64,000 nucleotides of DNA from Harmothoe impar (taxonomy: Eukaryota; Annelida; Polychaeta; Phyllodocida; Polynoidae). The stretch's first letter is position 1. Each line of letters begins with the position of its first letter. Position numbers and translations under genes: made by a program. Positions 11,264-22,059 of this stretch are shown piece by piece. The stretch is taken from positions 49,705,523 to 49,769,522 of the forward strand of contig OX381717.1 in assembly GCA_947462335.1 (NCBI GenBank), read 5' to 3'. The notes under the pieces were generated by a model, which was given only the letters and a program-made list of their open reading frames with translations, did no database searches and was not told where the DNA came from.

Positions 11264-13270
11264 ATGACAGCCGAAACCATGGCACGAATGACACCAAGGG
11301 TGGTGCTGATGATGGTGTCTTTGTGTGGATTAGGAATTTGGACATTGTGGACATCTGACTTGAAGCAATTCCAAAATATGGATATTGGGAGTAAACTTGA
11401 CCCAGAAGTTATCAACAGGACAGTCAGCACTCCTAGTGACTTATCTTCAAATAGATATAAACATCCAAACTCATCATACTCTTCCAGATCAAAAGCCACA
11501 TCAAATGAATCACCAGTCAGGATGCAGCCAGTGCAGATTGCATCACCAGTCAGCATACAGTCAGTGAATAGGAAGCCAGTTTCTATGAATACCACACTTC
11601 ATCCAGCACACCCAATTCCACATAGGATTCTACAGGAAAGTCAATCAGTGTATCCGAAGCCAGCACCATCCCTAAAACTGGGAAAACCTTTCAACTCTCT
11701 GAACTCTATTGTGAGACCAAGCTCTATTTCCCCATCAGTTCCCTCCGTATTCAATGCAAAGGTGTTTGCACCTGTAAAACCAACCTTATCTGCAAAATTT
11801 GCATCTGAAAAGTTTGCTTCTCATGGACCGGTCCCCCCGGTGGGGCAATATACACCTGTAAAAGAAGTATTTGTTCCACAAAAACGACGCTTTCTTTCTG
11901 AATCTTCCATTTCTGCTAGTCCACCTTTGATTCAACCCTTCGCAGTGGTGGAACATGATTGGGGGAAACAATCACTTCCAGAAAGCCCGTCCAAATTACC
12001 AGGAACCAGTTTTGACTCATCTCAAGGAATTATCTTAGCATCCAAAGTCAAAGCAGGATCCTCAAATCCATTTCTGTTCAATAGTGTCTCTATAAAGGCT
12101 GAGGCAATCCCATCAAGAGCACCCATAATTTTGAAGGATTCATCAATGTCACAAAGTCAGCAATTCATGGCTTCATCAAGACAACAGAAAACTGCCATCA
12201 TATCTGAGAGCTCAAAGAGGGTAGAAATGCCGCTAAGACCGTCCATACCTTCCACACCACCACCACCGCCAGACGGCCGATGTAACAACTGTTTCCACTG
12301 GAGGGCAAATACAACTTTGATATATCCCCGCAGAGGATTCTGTTATCAACAGAAAGATGTGAACTCAGGACTTATAGATTTGTTAATAATTGTGACGTCA
12401 AGGCATCAGAATCGAGCCGCACGGAATGCTCTGAGAGACGTGTATCTTGGAAATAAGGAGACTTCATTGCGAATCAGGCTGCTGTTTTCATCGGGACTTG
12501 ACCCAAGCATGAATAGAACAGAAGAAGCATTACTTACCAAAGAAGCTGAACATTATGGAGATATCATCAAATTTGACTTTGTTGCAGGGTATTATTCCAT
12601 GCATTTCTTGCATTTAAATGCCTTACTCTGGATATATGGAGAATGTTCAAACATTCGATATACAGTTAAAAGTACAGATGATGTGTTCTTGGACATTCCT
12701 GGTGTATTAAGGTTCCTTGCTTTGTATGGCAACACACAGCTGTCAAATGTGATATTTGGTGCATGCCCATTCAGATCTGACCCTATCAGATATTCAGAAT
12801 GGACAAAAGGGAGTAAATTTCTTCTGTCATATGACAGATACCCCTACAGATATTTCCCTGGTTACCCTGTGGGTGGGGGGATATTCATGTCTGTAGAGGT
12901 TGGTAAAAGATTACTAAATGAGGCAAGTAATGTGAGATTCATAACAGGATTTGATGATGTAGATGTAGGTCTAACTGCACGGCTCGCCAAAGTATGCGCA
13001 TGTCATATTACAGGATTACATCTCGGCTACGGCAAATTCCAGGCACCCATGCTGAAATTGGTGCAGTCTGAAAGTCCACTGAACTGTAGTAATTTTGTCC
13101 CTGATACTTTTCTAGGGATACACATGTATGTGACAAGTGACCCTTCTTGGATGAGACAACTTCTCAGGTATGAGCCGTGCTACAGAGGTAGACTCCCCAA
13201 GGTGGTAGAATGTCCGGCGTGGGGTGTCGGGACATGCAATGATGACTCATACTATTTGCCCCGGGGTTAG
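11264..13270 (+). CDS. GT31-family (beta-1,3-galactosyltransferase-like) type II membrane protein, long-stem copy
   Basis: A 668-aa protein. I start at 11264 because a splice acceptor (TCTATCTTTCCAG, ending 11253) lies 10 nt upstream. The longer open frame from 11225 would begin inside that intron. Residues about 11-29 form a hydrophobic signal anchor, so the catalytic part should face the Golgi lumen. Residues about 35-330 are a Ser/Pro-rich stem. The glycosyltransferase domain starts at DGRCNNCFHW (337) and holds the GT31-like blocks LLIIVTSRHQNRAARNALR, FDFVAGYYSMHFLHLNAL, FPGYPVGGGIFMS and FDDVDVG (Asp564-Asp565). The metal-binding motif reads STDDVFL (Thr471-Asp472-Asp473); the first position is Asp in most GT31 enzymes. 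A closely related copy follows at 16237. The family normally adds Gal or GlcNAc in beta-1,3 linkage. Donor and acceptor cannot be told here, and reduced activity is possible. Confidence 0.9.
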   Translation: MTAETMARMTPRVVLMMVSLCGLGIWTLWTSDLKQFQNMDIGSKLDPEVINRTVSTPSDLSSNRYKHPNSSYSSRSKATSNESPVRMQPVQIASPVSIQSVNRKPVSMNTTLHPAHPIPHRILQESQSVYPKPAPSLKLGKPFNSLNSIVRPSSISPSVPSVFNAKVFAPVKPTLSAKFASEKFASHGPVPPVGQYTPVKEVFVPQKRRFLSESSISASPPLIQPFAVVEHDWGKQSLPESPSKLPGTSFDSSQGIILASKVKAGSSNPFLFNSVSIKAEAIPSRAPIILKDSSMSQSQQFMASSRQQKTAIISESSKRVEMPLRPSIPSTPPPPPDGRCNNCFHWRANTTLIYPRRGFCYQQKDVNSGLIDLLIIVTSRHQNRAARNALRDVYLGNKETSLRIRLLFSSGLDPSMNRTEEALLTKEAEHYGDIIKFDFVAGYYSMHFLHLNALLWIYGECSNIRYTVKSTDDVFLDIPGVLRFLALYGNTQLSNVIFGACPFRSDPIRYSEWTKGSKFLLSYDRYPYRYFPGYPVGGGIFMSVEVGKRLLNEASNVRFITGFDDVDVGLTARLAKVCACHITGLHLGYGKFQAPMLKLVQSESPLNCSNFVPDTFLGIHMYVTSDPSWMRQLLRYEPCYRGRLPKVVECPAWGVGTCNDDSYYLPRG

Positions 13271-13413
13271 TTTTCATTTTTTAAGCCCTAATCGAAATGG
13301 GGAGACTTCCCATCAAAAGCCTCCTTTGGATGTCTAGATAGTTTTCTAGTCTATATTATTTTTATAATATCATATTCATTCCCCAACAAAATGCAAAATA
13401 ATTTTTGTTGACT

Positions 13414-13518
13414 CAATGCAAGGGGCTCCCCCTATGAAAATGCCAAAATCATGATATTCTAAGAAAATGCGAGGGGCTCCCCTATGAAAATGCGGAAACA
13501 AATCATAATATTCTAGAA
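13414..13518 (+). repeat. Tandem duplication of about 52 bp in the 3' UTR of the first GT31 gene
   Basis: Two copies of a unit containing GAGGGGCTCCCCTATGAAAA and ATATTCTA lie back to back, about 145 bp after the stop codon. The second copy ends at a candidate polyadenylation signal. Confidence 0.75.
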
Positions 13519-13522
13519 TAAA
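13517..13522 (+). terminator. Candidate polyadenylation signal AATAAA of first GT31 gene
   Basis: AATAAA about 250 bp after the stop, followed by a second AATAAAG. Another AATAAA at 13823-13828, followed by TTTATTTGTT, is an equally good choice and would give a longer 3' UTR. Confidence 0.5.
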
Positions 13523-13829
13523 ATTGTAATAAAGATGAACATCAGGATTTTGGCTGGGAAATAGTGAGTTTTCTAAATTATGGACTTTTACAAGTCCATA
13601 CCTAAATGAATGACTCTCATGATTCTAAGTTATGTAACTTTTGTATGAAGCTATTTCATTTGACGAGTGGGTGTGTGGCAGTTGTTCATATAGGTGAATG
13701 TAATATTATTGTATGAAAAGCTAGTTTTGAATGTGTCATATGCCTGATATCATATGTGACTAAAACATGTAATATATATGTAATAACTCATTAAAGAAAA
13801 ATGTTTGTTTTTGTATGACTATAATAAAA

Positions 13830-15612
13830 CATGATCTTTATTTGTTACATTCTGTTTCATTAATCCTGTTTTATTCTTGCTTAAAAACTAATTACATCCA
13901 AAAATAAAGGCTATAATACCATCCCTGAGTCTTTTGAGGCCCAAACTTTAATATGATTCCAGTGGACTAAGAAGTGAAGATTTGCTATTAGTGGAGGTAT
14001 TCATAATTGTGTCTATAGTTGTTAGTATACATGTTGGCCGTACGATTATACATAATAGATAGACTATGGTTATGAGAGGCTAACTCAAAATAACGACAGT
14101 AAACTGGCTGGCACGCACCCTTATAGGGTGCCTGCCACTCTACTATAATTATATCTTATACCAAGGTGTGAATTCCTTTGTCTGTGGTTTAAACATAACT
14201 ATTTCAAGGTAGAATTAAACCCCATCTTTAACTCTGTTACTTTACACTCTGGTTATCCCAGTAAGAAGGGCACGGTGACCAGCCACCCATGACGTAGTCA
14301 GAACATGAACTCTCCATCATACAGGACATAGGGGACACATATCTCCTCATCCAGAAATAACATCTTGAGATCAAAATAGACCAATTCTTCCTCTTGACCA
14401 CAGGCACAGGTGAACTGCTGTTTTCTCTACTTATTAACCTCACTCAGGATATGGGGATTCTAGCTGTCAAAATGTTGTAGTCATGTCAGGATGCTGTATT
14501 GTGACTACTAAGTGTTCCCTCTAGCAGCCTCCAATGAAAGGTAGTTGATGTGAGTATTGTCATATCGCCATATTGCCAGTCAACATAGGAGAGGAGGGGT
14601 CTCTCAACCATGGCAGTCAGGACAGACATGCATGGTTTATACAGCGTAGCTTACACTTAGCTAGCTGGTACACTGATATAGGTAAATGTGACCAGACTTT
14701 GACCCAGCCACTGCCTATATAACTAAATTGCATTTTCTATAATGTTTGATTTCAGCGGGTGAAGTGGTTGAGTTGTAGGCAATTTAACCTTTATACACTA
14801 CTGCAAAGGGTTGTTTGTCCACATTGCATGGCTATAAATAACAAATTAATATCATTTATATTTACTGCGACCTTATTTTTCCTAATTCGCTTCAATTGAA
14901 ATACACCAACACCATTTAAACGAAATATATCGTCATGAATCAACTTATGACGCATTCACATATCTTACTATAGTACATTTGCTACTAAACCAGTTCCTCT
15001 ATAAACCCCCACATGGTGTCTCTTCTGTTCCATAGTCTGACCACCCTACCTCTATTTGGCTCCGATGCACCACTATACTATCATGCTTCTCTGATACTGA
15101 CTAGCAGGGGGGGTTAGTTATTATTATACCTAGCATATGATAGTCCTATCTCTTAACCATTGAAACTCATATGCCCACTGCAGTGGCGTATTACTCCAAT
15201 ACGCCCACCCAGTGGGCGTATTGAGAAAGGTCACGTGACCAGTGATTGACCAATGATAGCACAGCTAAGTTGAAGCCGATTTCTTTCCAAATCATGGCAA
15301 ATGTCCTCGATTGCCGATTTTATCACGATTTTTGACAAATATGGGGCATATTTCTGTTGATTTAATTACGGGAAACTGTAGGTACCATATGCTGGCATGC
15401 ATATATAATTTTACAGAATGTAAATCGGAGCATAAATCAGTTTTTTAGACCGAAATCTACCCTGAAAGAGTGGCGGTAGGGAAGAGCTAAACTGCAGATT
15501 AAAAAAATCGGCAATCGGCCCGATTTTTGCCAATATTTGCAAATTTATGGAATACTTTGGATGATTTATAAGTTATGATCGGTATGACTATCATATACTA
15601 GGTATAATAAAT
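13830..15612. other. Intergenic between the two GT31 genes
   Basis: No coding exon or repeat array is recognised. The 5' UTR exon of the second GT31 gene is expected in or near this interval but cannot be assigned. Confidence 0.4.
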
Positions 15613-15720
15613 CAAAAACACAACTCGTGAGCAAATCCCTGCATGCATGCCTACTTGTGGCCCTTATGAAGGGCCACGCGTAGGCATACGGCTGGGATAT
15701 GCACACTCGTTATGTTTTTG
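15613..15720. mobile_element. Inverted-repeat element with CAAAAACA ends
   Basis: The left end CAAAAACACAACTCGTG and the right end CACTCGTTATGTTTTTG are inverted copies. The centre is a perfect hairpin around GTGGCCCTTATGAAGGGCCAC. A relative with the same ends and the same kind of central hairpin is at 53692-53842. Confidence 0.75.
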
Positions 15721-15962
15721 CTTAGTCTTCTATTTGCCACAAGATGTCACCACACTATGAATTTAGACTCCTAAAATCGGCAGGGCGACAAAGACATTTT
15801 AGATGCTTAGGAGTGGTAATTTTTCTAGGTGAGAGGGGTGTGTGTTTGGGGCTGAGAGGGGAGAGGGGTTCCAAACCCAACAGAATTTCAGCTGTTTTCT
15901 CCTCCCCATAAATGACCACTTCCTCTATGACAACCATGGGATGAATATGGACATTATAGGGA

Positions 15963-16147
15963 TACCGTATTCGACGTAATAAGCGCCCTGGCCGCTTATG
16001 AAATTATTTTTATGGTGTTTGAAGTACTTAAGAGTTTAATTGTCTCTAAAATCGAGAAATTTGAGCCTTTGCTCTAGTCTAAAAATGTCCCAAAAAGGGG
16101 AGGGGGCGCTTATTAGAGGGAGGGCGCTTATTACGTCGAATAAGGTA
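15963..16147. mobile_element. MITE with TACCGTATTCGACGTAATAA ends, copy 1
   Basis: The left end TACCGTATTCGACGTAATAA and the right end TTATTACGTCGAATAAGGTA are inverted. Internal repeats of GGGCGCTTATTA lie next to the right end. Terminal TA is probably the target duplication. Other copies are at 27451 and 35433. It ends 80 bp upstream of the splice acceptor of the second GT31 gene. Confidence 0.85.
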
Positions 16148-16236
16148 TGCACATTTCTTAGAACCGACAGAGCAACCTTTCTAATTAAATATCAATGAAT
16201 AACTTTTGCATTTTATTTGAATTTCAGAATCCTAAA

Positions 16237-17442
16237 ATGAAATGCTCCCATAGTAAAGCATGCCTCTTGACACTGATTGTATCCAGTACTCTACTTGGTA
16301 TAATACTAATGAGAAAGGCTGACACAGAATCAAAACCTTACCATGCAATAGAATCATCAACACCATCCAACCACAATCCATTGAACCAGTTGACTGTATT
16401 CCAAAGGAAGAAAGTGAATATGGGAATGCTAGTACCAGATGGGAGATGTGAGAACTGTTTTCACTGGAAGGCAAATGCAACATTGATATATCCTCACGCA
16501 GGATTCTGTCGCCAGCTAAAGAATGTGAACTCAGGGCGGCTTATAGAATTGTTAATAATTGTGACGTCGAGGCACAGGAACCGAGAAGTGCGGAATACTC
16601 TGCGTACAGTTTACATGAAGGAGAAAAAAACATCGATGAGAATCCGACTCATCTTTCCCATGGGAATTGACCCGAGCATGAACCAAACGGAGGAAGAACT
16701 ACTTGCAAAAGAAGCGGATCAGTTTGGCGATGTGATTAAATTTGATTTTGTTGCAGGGTATAACGCAATGCACCTGTTGCATCTTAATACCTTACAATGG
16801 GCACATACTAAGTGTAACAATGTCAGATTTACAGTTAAAACCATTGATGATGTGTATCTTAACATTGCAGGTGTCTTAAAACTCCTTGATTCTAGGAAGT
16901 CAGATCTGATGAATGTCATATTTGGGGACTGTAGTTCCCACATGTCTCCAATCAGAAAGTCACATACAACATTCGACAAAAGATGGATATTATCTCAAGA
17001 GAAATACCCCTATGCTAGTTTTCCCGGATACTGCGCTGGTGGTGGAATATTCATGTCATTGAAAACATCAAAGAGAATACTAAAAGAGGTTGGTAATGTC
17101 AGATTTCTCACTGATTTAGATGATGTGGATATCGGCTTAGCAGCGCAGCTCGCCAAAGTTTGTACATGTAAAATAGCTGGTTTTCATCTCGGCTATGGGC
17201 GACACCAGAATTCTATTTTGCGATTGGTACAGGCTGAAATTCCAGTGAAATGTAGCAATTTCAAACCTGATCCTTTTCTTGGGATACACATGTCTAGGGC
17301 CAAAAATTCTTCTTGGATGAAACAGTTGTACTGGTATGAGTCGTGTTACAGGGAACGACTCCCGAAGGCCGTACAGTGTAATCAGTGGGGTGTTGGGAAG
17401 TGTGGATATGATGAAGATTCATACTACTTACCACGTGGTTAG
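16237..17442 (+). CDS. GT31-family (beta-1,3-galactosyltransferase-like) type II membrane protein, short-stem copy
   Basis: A 401-aa protein. The start at 16237 is 9 nt after a splice acceptor (TTTATTTGAATTTCAG, ending 16227), the same arrangement as in the first GT31 gene. Residues about 8-25 are a hydrophobic anchor. After a stem of only about 45 residues the domain begins at DGRCENCFHW and runs parallel to the first copy through LLIIVTSRHRNREVRNTLR, FDFVAGYNAMHLLHLNTL, FPGYCAGGGIFMS and LDDVDIG (Asp295-Asp296). It shares the SYYLPRG C-terminus with the first copy. The metal-binding motif is TIDDVYL (Ile203-Asp204-Asp205), so the first Asp is replaced here too, by a different residue. The copies look like an old tandem duplication. 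Predicted Golgi lumenal glycosyltransferase; substrate unknown. Confidence 0.9.
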   Translation: MKCSHSKACLLTLIVSSTLLGIILMRKADTESKPYHAIESSTPSNHNPLNQLTVFQRKKVNMGMLVPDGRCENCFHWKANATLIYPHAGFCRQLKNVNSGRLIELLIIVTSRHRNREVRNTLRTVYMKEKKTSMRIRLIFPMGIDPSMNQTEEELLAKEADQFGDVIKFDFVAGYNAMHLLHLNTLQWAHTKCNNVRFTVKTIDDVYLNIAGVLKLLDSRKSDLMNVIFGDCSSHMSPIRKSHTTFDKRWILSQEKYPYASFPGYCAGGGIFMSLKTSKRILKEVGNVRFLTDLDDVDIGLAAQLAKVCTCKIAGFHLGYGRHQNSILRLVQAEIPVKCSNFKPDPFLGIHMSRAKNSSWMKQLYWYESCYRERLPKAVQCNQWGVGKCGYDEDSYYLPRG

Positions 17443-17745
17443 AAATTCATACAAAAAGGACAACTCTTTATATGCCATAGTGTGCTTTGTACCTGCATTT
17501 TGATTTTTTTAAACAAAAGGTTACATTTAATTGTATCAATATAGCAATGTGCTAATGTAATTAGTACCGTCTATAATTATCATGTCTGTGTTAACTTAGT
17601 ATTGTTGATTTATTCATGAAAATTCTTTAAACATATAGAATATAAAGGACATTGTTTCAGAAGTACCACACAGTGGTAAGATAGATAGGTGTGTCAACTT
17701 TGTTTTGCAAATGTTTGTGTTACTGAATGTGTGCTGCGACTAGAA

Positions 17746-17751
17746 AATAAA
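17746..17751 (+). terminator. Candidate polyadenylation signal AATAAA of second GT31 gene
   Basis: AATAAA followed within 20 bases by GTGTTGCTT, a GT-rich downstream element, about 300 bp after the stop codon. Confidence 0.6.
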
Positions 17752-17759
17752 ACCAGCAA

Positions 17760-20700
17760 TGTGTTGCTTCCTAGCCTTATTTATTAGTGATATAGTTCTC
17801 TGGTCAAAGCATCAGTTTTGATGTTAGAGAATGGTGTTCAATACTTACGGATAGCATTTTATGTTCATTGATTAAATGAAATATTATAGCACCAAAGGTG
17901 ATAGTATATTTACAAGAAAGTTTGAATTGGGAAATAGTTTCGATTAGTTATTTAAATAGCTTGCTATGTGATATTGAAAAGTAACTCAATTGCCTCAAAC
18001 ATCCTTCTTTTTATTAATTATTTAGAAGGTATTACAAAATGTAGAAACCTATAATACTCTGATATCGGTCTTCTTATGTACTATTACATTTTTTCAAACC
18101 ATGTTTCATGCCGGGCCGCTTGGACTATCCTTTATGCTCCCAATATTGAATGCTCATCTTTTTATTTATTTTATTTCAAATCAAACGCCTTTGTTCGTTT
18201 TAAGTGAAGAAGTATTTAAAACATCCTCCAAAAAGGACAAAGTGAGTATCAACGCAATGTCATACACCAGATCCTCCAAAAAGTATAAGCTGCATATTAA
18301 AAAGGTTAACATTGTAATTGCCTCCTCATTTCACACTGGAGACAAGAGGATCCATGTTATAACAAAGTGTGCCGCCACGCAGCATAGATGATCCGTACAC
18401 TCTGACACGGAGCAACCTTTCTGCATGGCTGCTCGCAGTGTTCTCACTGCCGTGTTTGGTTCTGCCTGTATGGATCAATACGGGCAGAGGAGCAGCTCGG
18501 GATGCTCCAGCCCAGCATGTTAGCAGCACAGGTTTAAACAAGACTTCAGCTTGGTGAATGAGTAGGTTATAGGGTACCATGGGAAGGTGTGCAACCAAAT
18601 GTTCATGATCACCTTTTCACCTCCAAATAGACTCTACAAAGAGATAGTGTTCACAACATACACTAGATGACATTACCTCTTTGTATGGAGAGGTGGAAAG
18701 ATGACAGTGGACTTTAGGTTGCATACTTTCCCACAGTACCCTATAGCCTACGTTCTCACCAAGCTGAGGTCTTGTAATAACCTGTGGTCTGCAATGAGCA
18801 GATGATGAATCACTCATCACCTTCCCCAACCTACCTGCTACTGCTCACCCAGCCATGACCCCTACCCACACCTCCCACCCACACCCACAGCCACCTGCAT
18901 GAGCAGCTCATAATATACTCACACCTACTCCTAAGTGGTCAACGTGGGGAAAGGGGACTCATCTCATCAACAGGTACCTGTTGAGAAAATAGGAGTTAGT
19001 GTAGAAGTGGTAGGAGATAGTGGGAGAGTACACTAGAAAGGAGAAGTGAAGCTGTGAAAAGAAGGAGAGACTGGAGAGGAGGGAGAGGAGAGGCTGTTGC
19101 GGTGGATAGTACAGGAACAAGGCAACATGAGAAGTATATAGGAAATAGAGCATGGGAGAAGTGGAAGTTAATTGGTACAGGGAACAGGAGGGGAATTACA
19201 GTATAAAAATCCATTAAGCGCCTATTGTTGCTACCTGGAGGAGCGGTGCTTACTAGGTGCCTGCACTAACAGGAGGAATATCATACCTGGATATTACAAT
19301 AAACACATGGAGGTGGTACCAGGAAGATGTCCAGCCTGGGATCAATGCATCAATATGGTCCAGTAAACAAATAGGTAAGTTCTGCCAAATAATATCATAC
19401 AGGATGTAGGGAAATGTACTGAGGTGTGGGAGGTGGGGTGCAAGGAATATGCCTTATGAATATATTATGATATTCTGGTGATGGTGAAACATTATTGGTT
19501 TGGGTTGCAGGAATGGGGAAATAATCTATTTTGGGTGGGGAGGAGAGTAGAGTGGGATTGGGGAATGAGAGACGGGGGAGACATGCGATATGAAATGAAA
19601 TTGATATCTATTTGACAGACAGGCAGAGAGACAGAGACAGACATACAGACAGTGATATACAGGCAGGAATAGTAAGACAGAGAGACAGGGGGCAAAGATA
19701 TGTGGTTATAATATGGTAACGATGGTGGAAGATGAAATGCAAGTTCAAATTGAATTGACATATTCATCCCAAAGCAAAAGAAAAAGGTACCTCGGATATA
19801 TATATGTAAAAACACATGTATACTAGCTGGAGTCAAGTAACCAGACCTCTCATGCCTGAATGCAGTACATGTACATGTAGTACCAGTAGGCTGTTGCTCT
19901 GTGGTCTGTGTAACATAATGAATACTTAATAGACGTTCTGGGGGTGGGTAGGGCCTGATCCGATCAGACTCAGGCTGTGTTTACACGTGTGCATGCATGA
20001 CTATGTCGTGTTTACATCACATAAACCCTAAAACATCCCTAGAACGAGACTAAGTTATTGTATAAGAACTGCTTTACAATTACATCCAGTTTATGAAATT
20101 ATATGGAGAAACAGTCAACTTCTTAGTGTAGCTGTGTTTGGGTTGAATATCAATTCTGATGAGCATTAGATAAAAAGATACAGATCGGCTTCATTCACAT
20201 TTATATTGCAAACGCGAAACCTTTCTGACATTGTATTTTAGAGACTAGCTTTGTTGATAGAAAAGGAGACCTTATGTATGTCTCTTTTTTTGCATCAGCA
20301 AAGTTTTACCAACCGTTTCACCATGTCATTCATTTCTGACATTGTAATAAAAGGTAATTGTTAGCTAAGTGCTTAGTGATGTATTTTTCAATCCGATGAT
20401 CATAATTCTAAACACATATTCAAAGTTCTATTCATGAATAAACCCGTATTGAACGCATCATAATGTCAGGGGAACAGCCAATTGGTTTGACACTACATAT
20501 CTCCATAGCAGCATTCTAGCACAAAAACAGTTTCCATACTGTAATACACACTGCAATAATTTGAATATTTCTACAGGTAAAACCATTTGAGTCAGAAAAA
20601 CGCCATGATTGTGTGGGTCAAATATTTATGGATATATAAAAACAGTCACCGTGGAAACCAGACATGCATGAATACATGGAGTTGGGACATCTTGTACATA

Positions 20701-20768
20701 CGGCACTGATGCCTGGATGAATTGATCCAGAGAGTCAATGCACAGTGCAGATCGACACTGACCCTCCC
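17760..20768. other. Intergenic, with purine-rich stretches
   Basis: No gene recognised. A GC-richer patch at 18365-18560 is open on both strands for 60-90 codons without a recognisable motif. About 18960-19180 and 19530-19720 are strongly purine-rich on the plus strand (AGGAGAGAGGGAGAGG-like), which produces pyrimidine-strand open frames with no coding character. Confidence 0.45.
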
Positions 20769-20772
20769 TAAA

Positions 20773-20990
20773 GGGACTGGTCATTTTCTAACAACAAGGG
20801 GAAGGGGGTGGATTTGGGGGGGGGGGACAAAAGAAATTGGACCCCTTCAAGGGGGGGGGGCAAACCAATTTTGACCCCTCTTGAGGGGGAGACCAAAAAA
20901 ACTGCACCTCTTCTTAGCGAAAAAGCCAGCGTATTACTCACTCAATTCCAATCTGCCTAGGGGGGGACTAAAATAATTTCGCCCACTCCC
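20773..20990. mobile_element. G-tract inverted-repeat element
   Basis: The left end GGGACTGGTCATTTTCTAAC and the right end GCCCACTCCC are inverted, with TAAA next to each end. Between them are alternating G-runs and GACCCCTTCAAGGGGG hairpin words. Same family as 6509 and 56207. Confidence 0.65.
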
Positions 20991-20999
20991 TAAAGTACT

Positions 21000-21140
21000 C
21001 TAACCCTTTACGAGCCGCATAATGCGTTATAATGCATTCTGCCATTTGTCGTCATATGGTACATGATTAAGGCCGCTTATGAGAGACTCGCCATGGCTGC
21101 ATTTATGCCGATAAAGGGCATGCTGCATTAAATCACTATT
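21000..21140 (+). repeat. TGCATCATG dispersed repeat, degenerate copy
   Basis: Begins CTAACCCTTTACGAGC and continues with GCATAATGCGTTATAATGCA. Weakly similar to the copies at 5570, 21796 and 35088. Confidence 0.5.
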
Positions 21141-21795
21141 CCATTGTTGGCATGATGGTGCTGGTATCTATATACAGTATAACATTTCCTTGACCTCCGC
21201 AAAGTACAGGCCTATTATTTTATAAATACATTCGTTATTCCACTCCCTGAATAGCATGGTGTTACACACATGGGAATTTCATTACTGCTACATGATTAAA
21301 ATTCATAGGATATCCATATCATGACAGTGGGAAAACCGTAATGTATACAATGTGACGTATTCATTCATGTTTTATTGAATATCTATCTCGATATAGAAAG
21401 GCTTTTTAATCGAAGCAAAAGTACAAAGCCAAGCACTCTCAGTTTTAGAACAAATTAAATCAAACAACAATAATCCAACCTACCTTTAAATTATTAATCC
21501 ACTCGTTATAGAGGTGGCAAATAGTTTGTACTTCCGCTATTGTCTATTGCAACCCACTGACATTTCCATAGAAAAAAAGAGTATATGAACTAGAAAACTG
21601 TAGAAACAATTTCGCTCTAGATTAGCCGAATGACCAGTGCTTGTGGTCAGTATAGACATATAGTGTGTAAGAGTTACTCTGGTTAATGAGGTCAATCTCT
21701 CTGAGCTGCTCATCTATATTTTATATAACAAGGTGAGCAGACTCAGGCCTATTGTAATAACTCACTCCCTGCATGGGGGAGACAATCCTACAGGG

Positions 21796-22050
21796 TATTT
21801 AACCCTTTAAAGACGGCATACTGCCTTAATGCATCATGCCCTTGGTTATCATGATGCATGAATGCAGTCCTGGTGAGTATCTCGCCAGTGCTCCATCCAA
21901 GCATCATGCCGGCCCTATGGGGTTGAGAAACTCCCGAAGAGTCGGCACGATGCACCAATGCAGCAGCAGCGAATTACTTGCCGGGGCTGCATTGGTGCAT
22001 CATGATGACAAGTGTCGACTTTTGGGTGCTATGGTGGCCTTTTTAAGCAC
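21796..22050 (+). repeat. TGCATCATG dispersed repeat, best copy
   Basis: Begins TTTAACCCTTTAAAGACGGC and contains three TGCATCATG-type words around GCAGTCCTGGTGAGTA and CCGGGGCTGCATTGG, with internal inverted symmetry. A 76-codon open frame spans it but follows the repeat, not a gene. Confidence 0.65.
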
Positions 22051-22059
22051 ATCGTATTC

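Noticed and set aside
18365..18600. GC-richer patch, possibly an exon
   Set aside because: Open on both strands but without in-phase splice pair, motif or partner exon.
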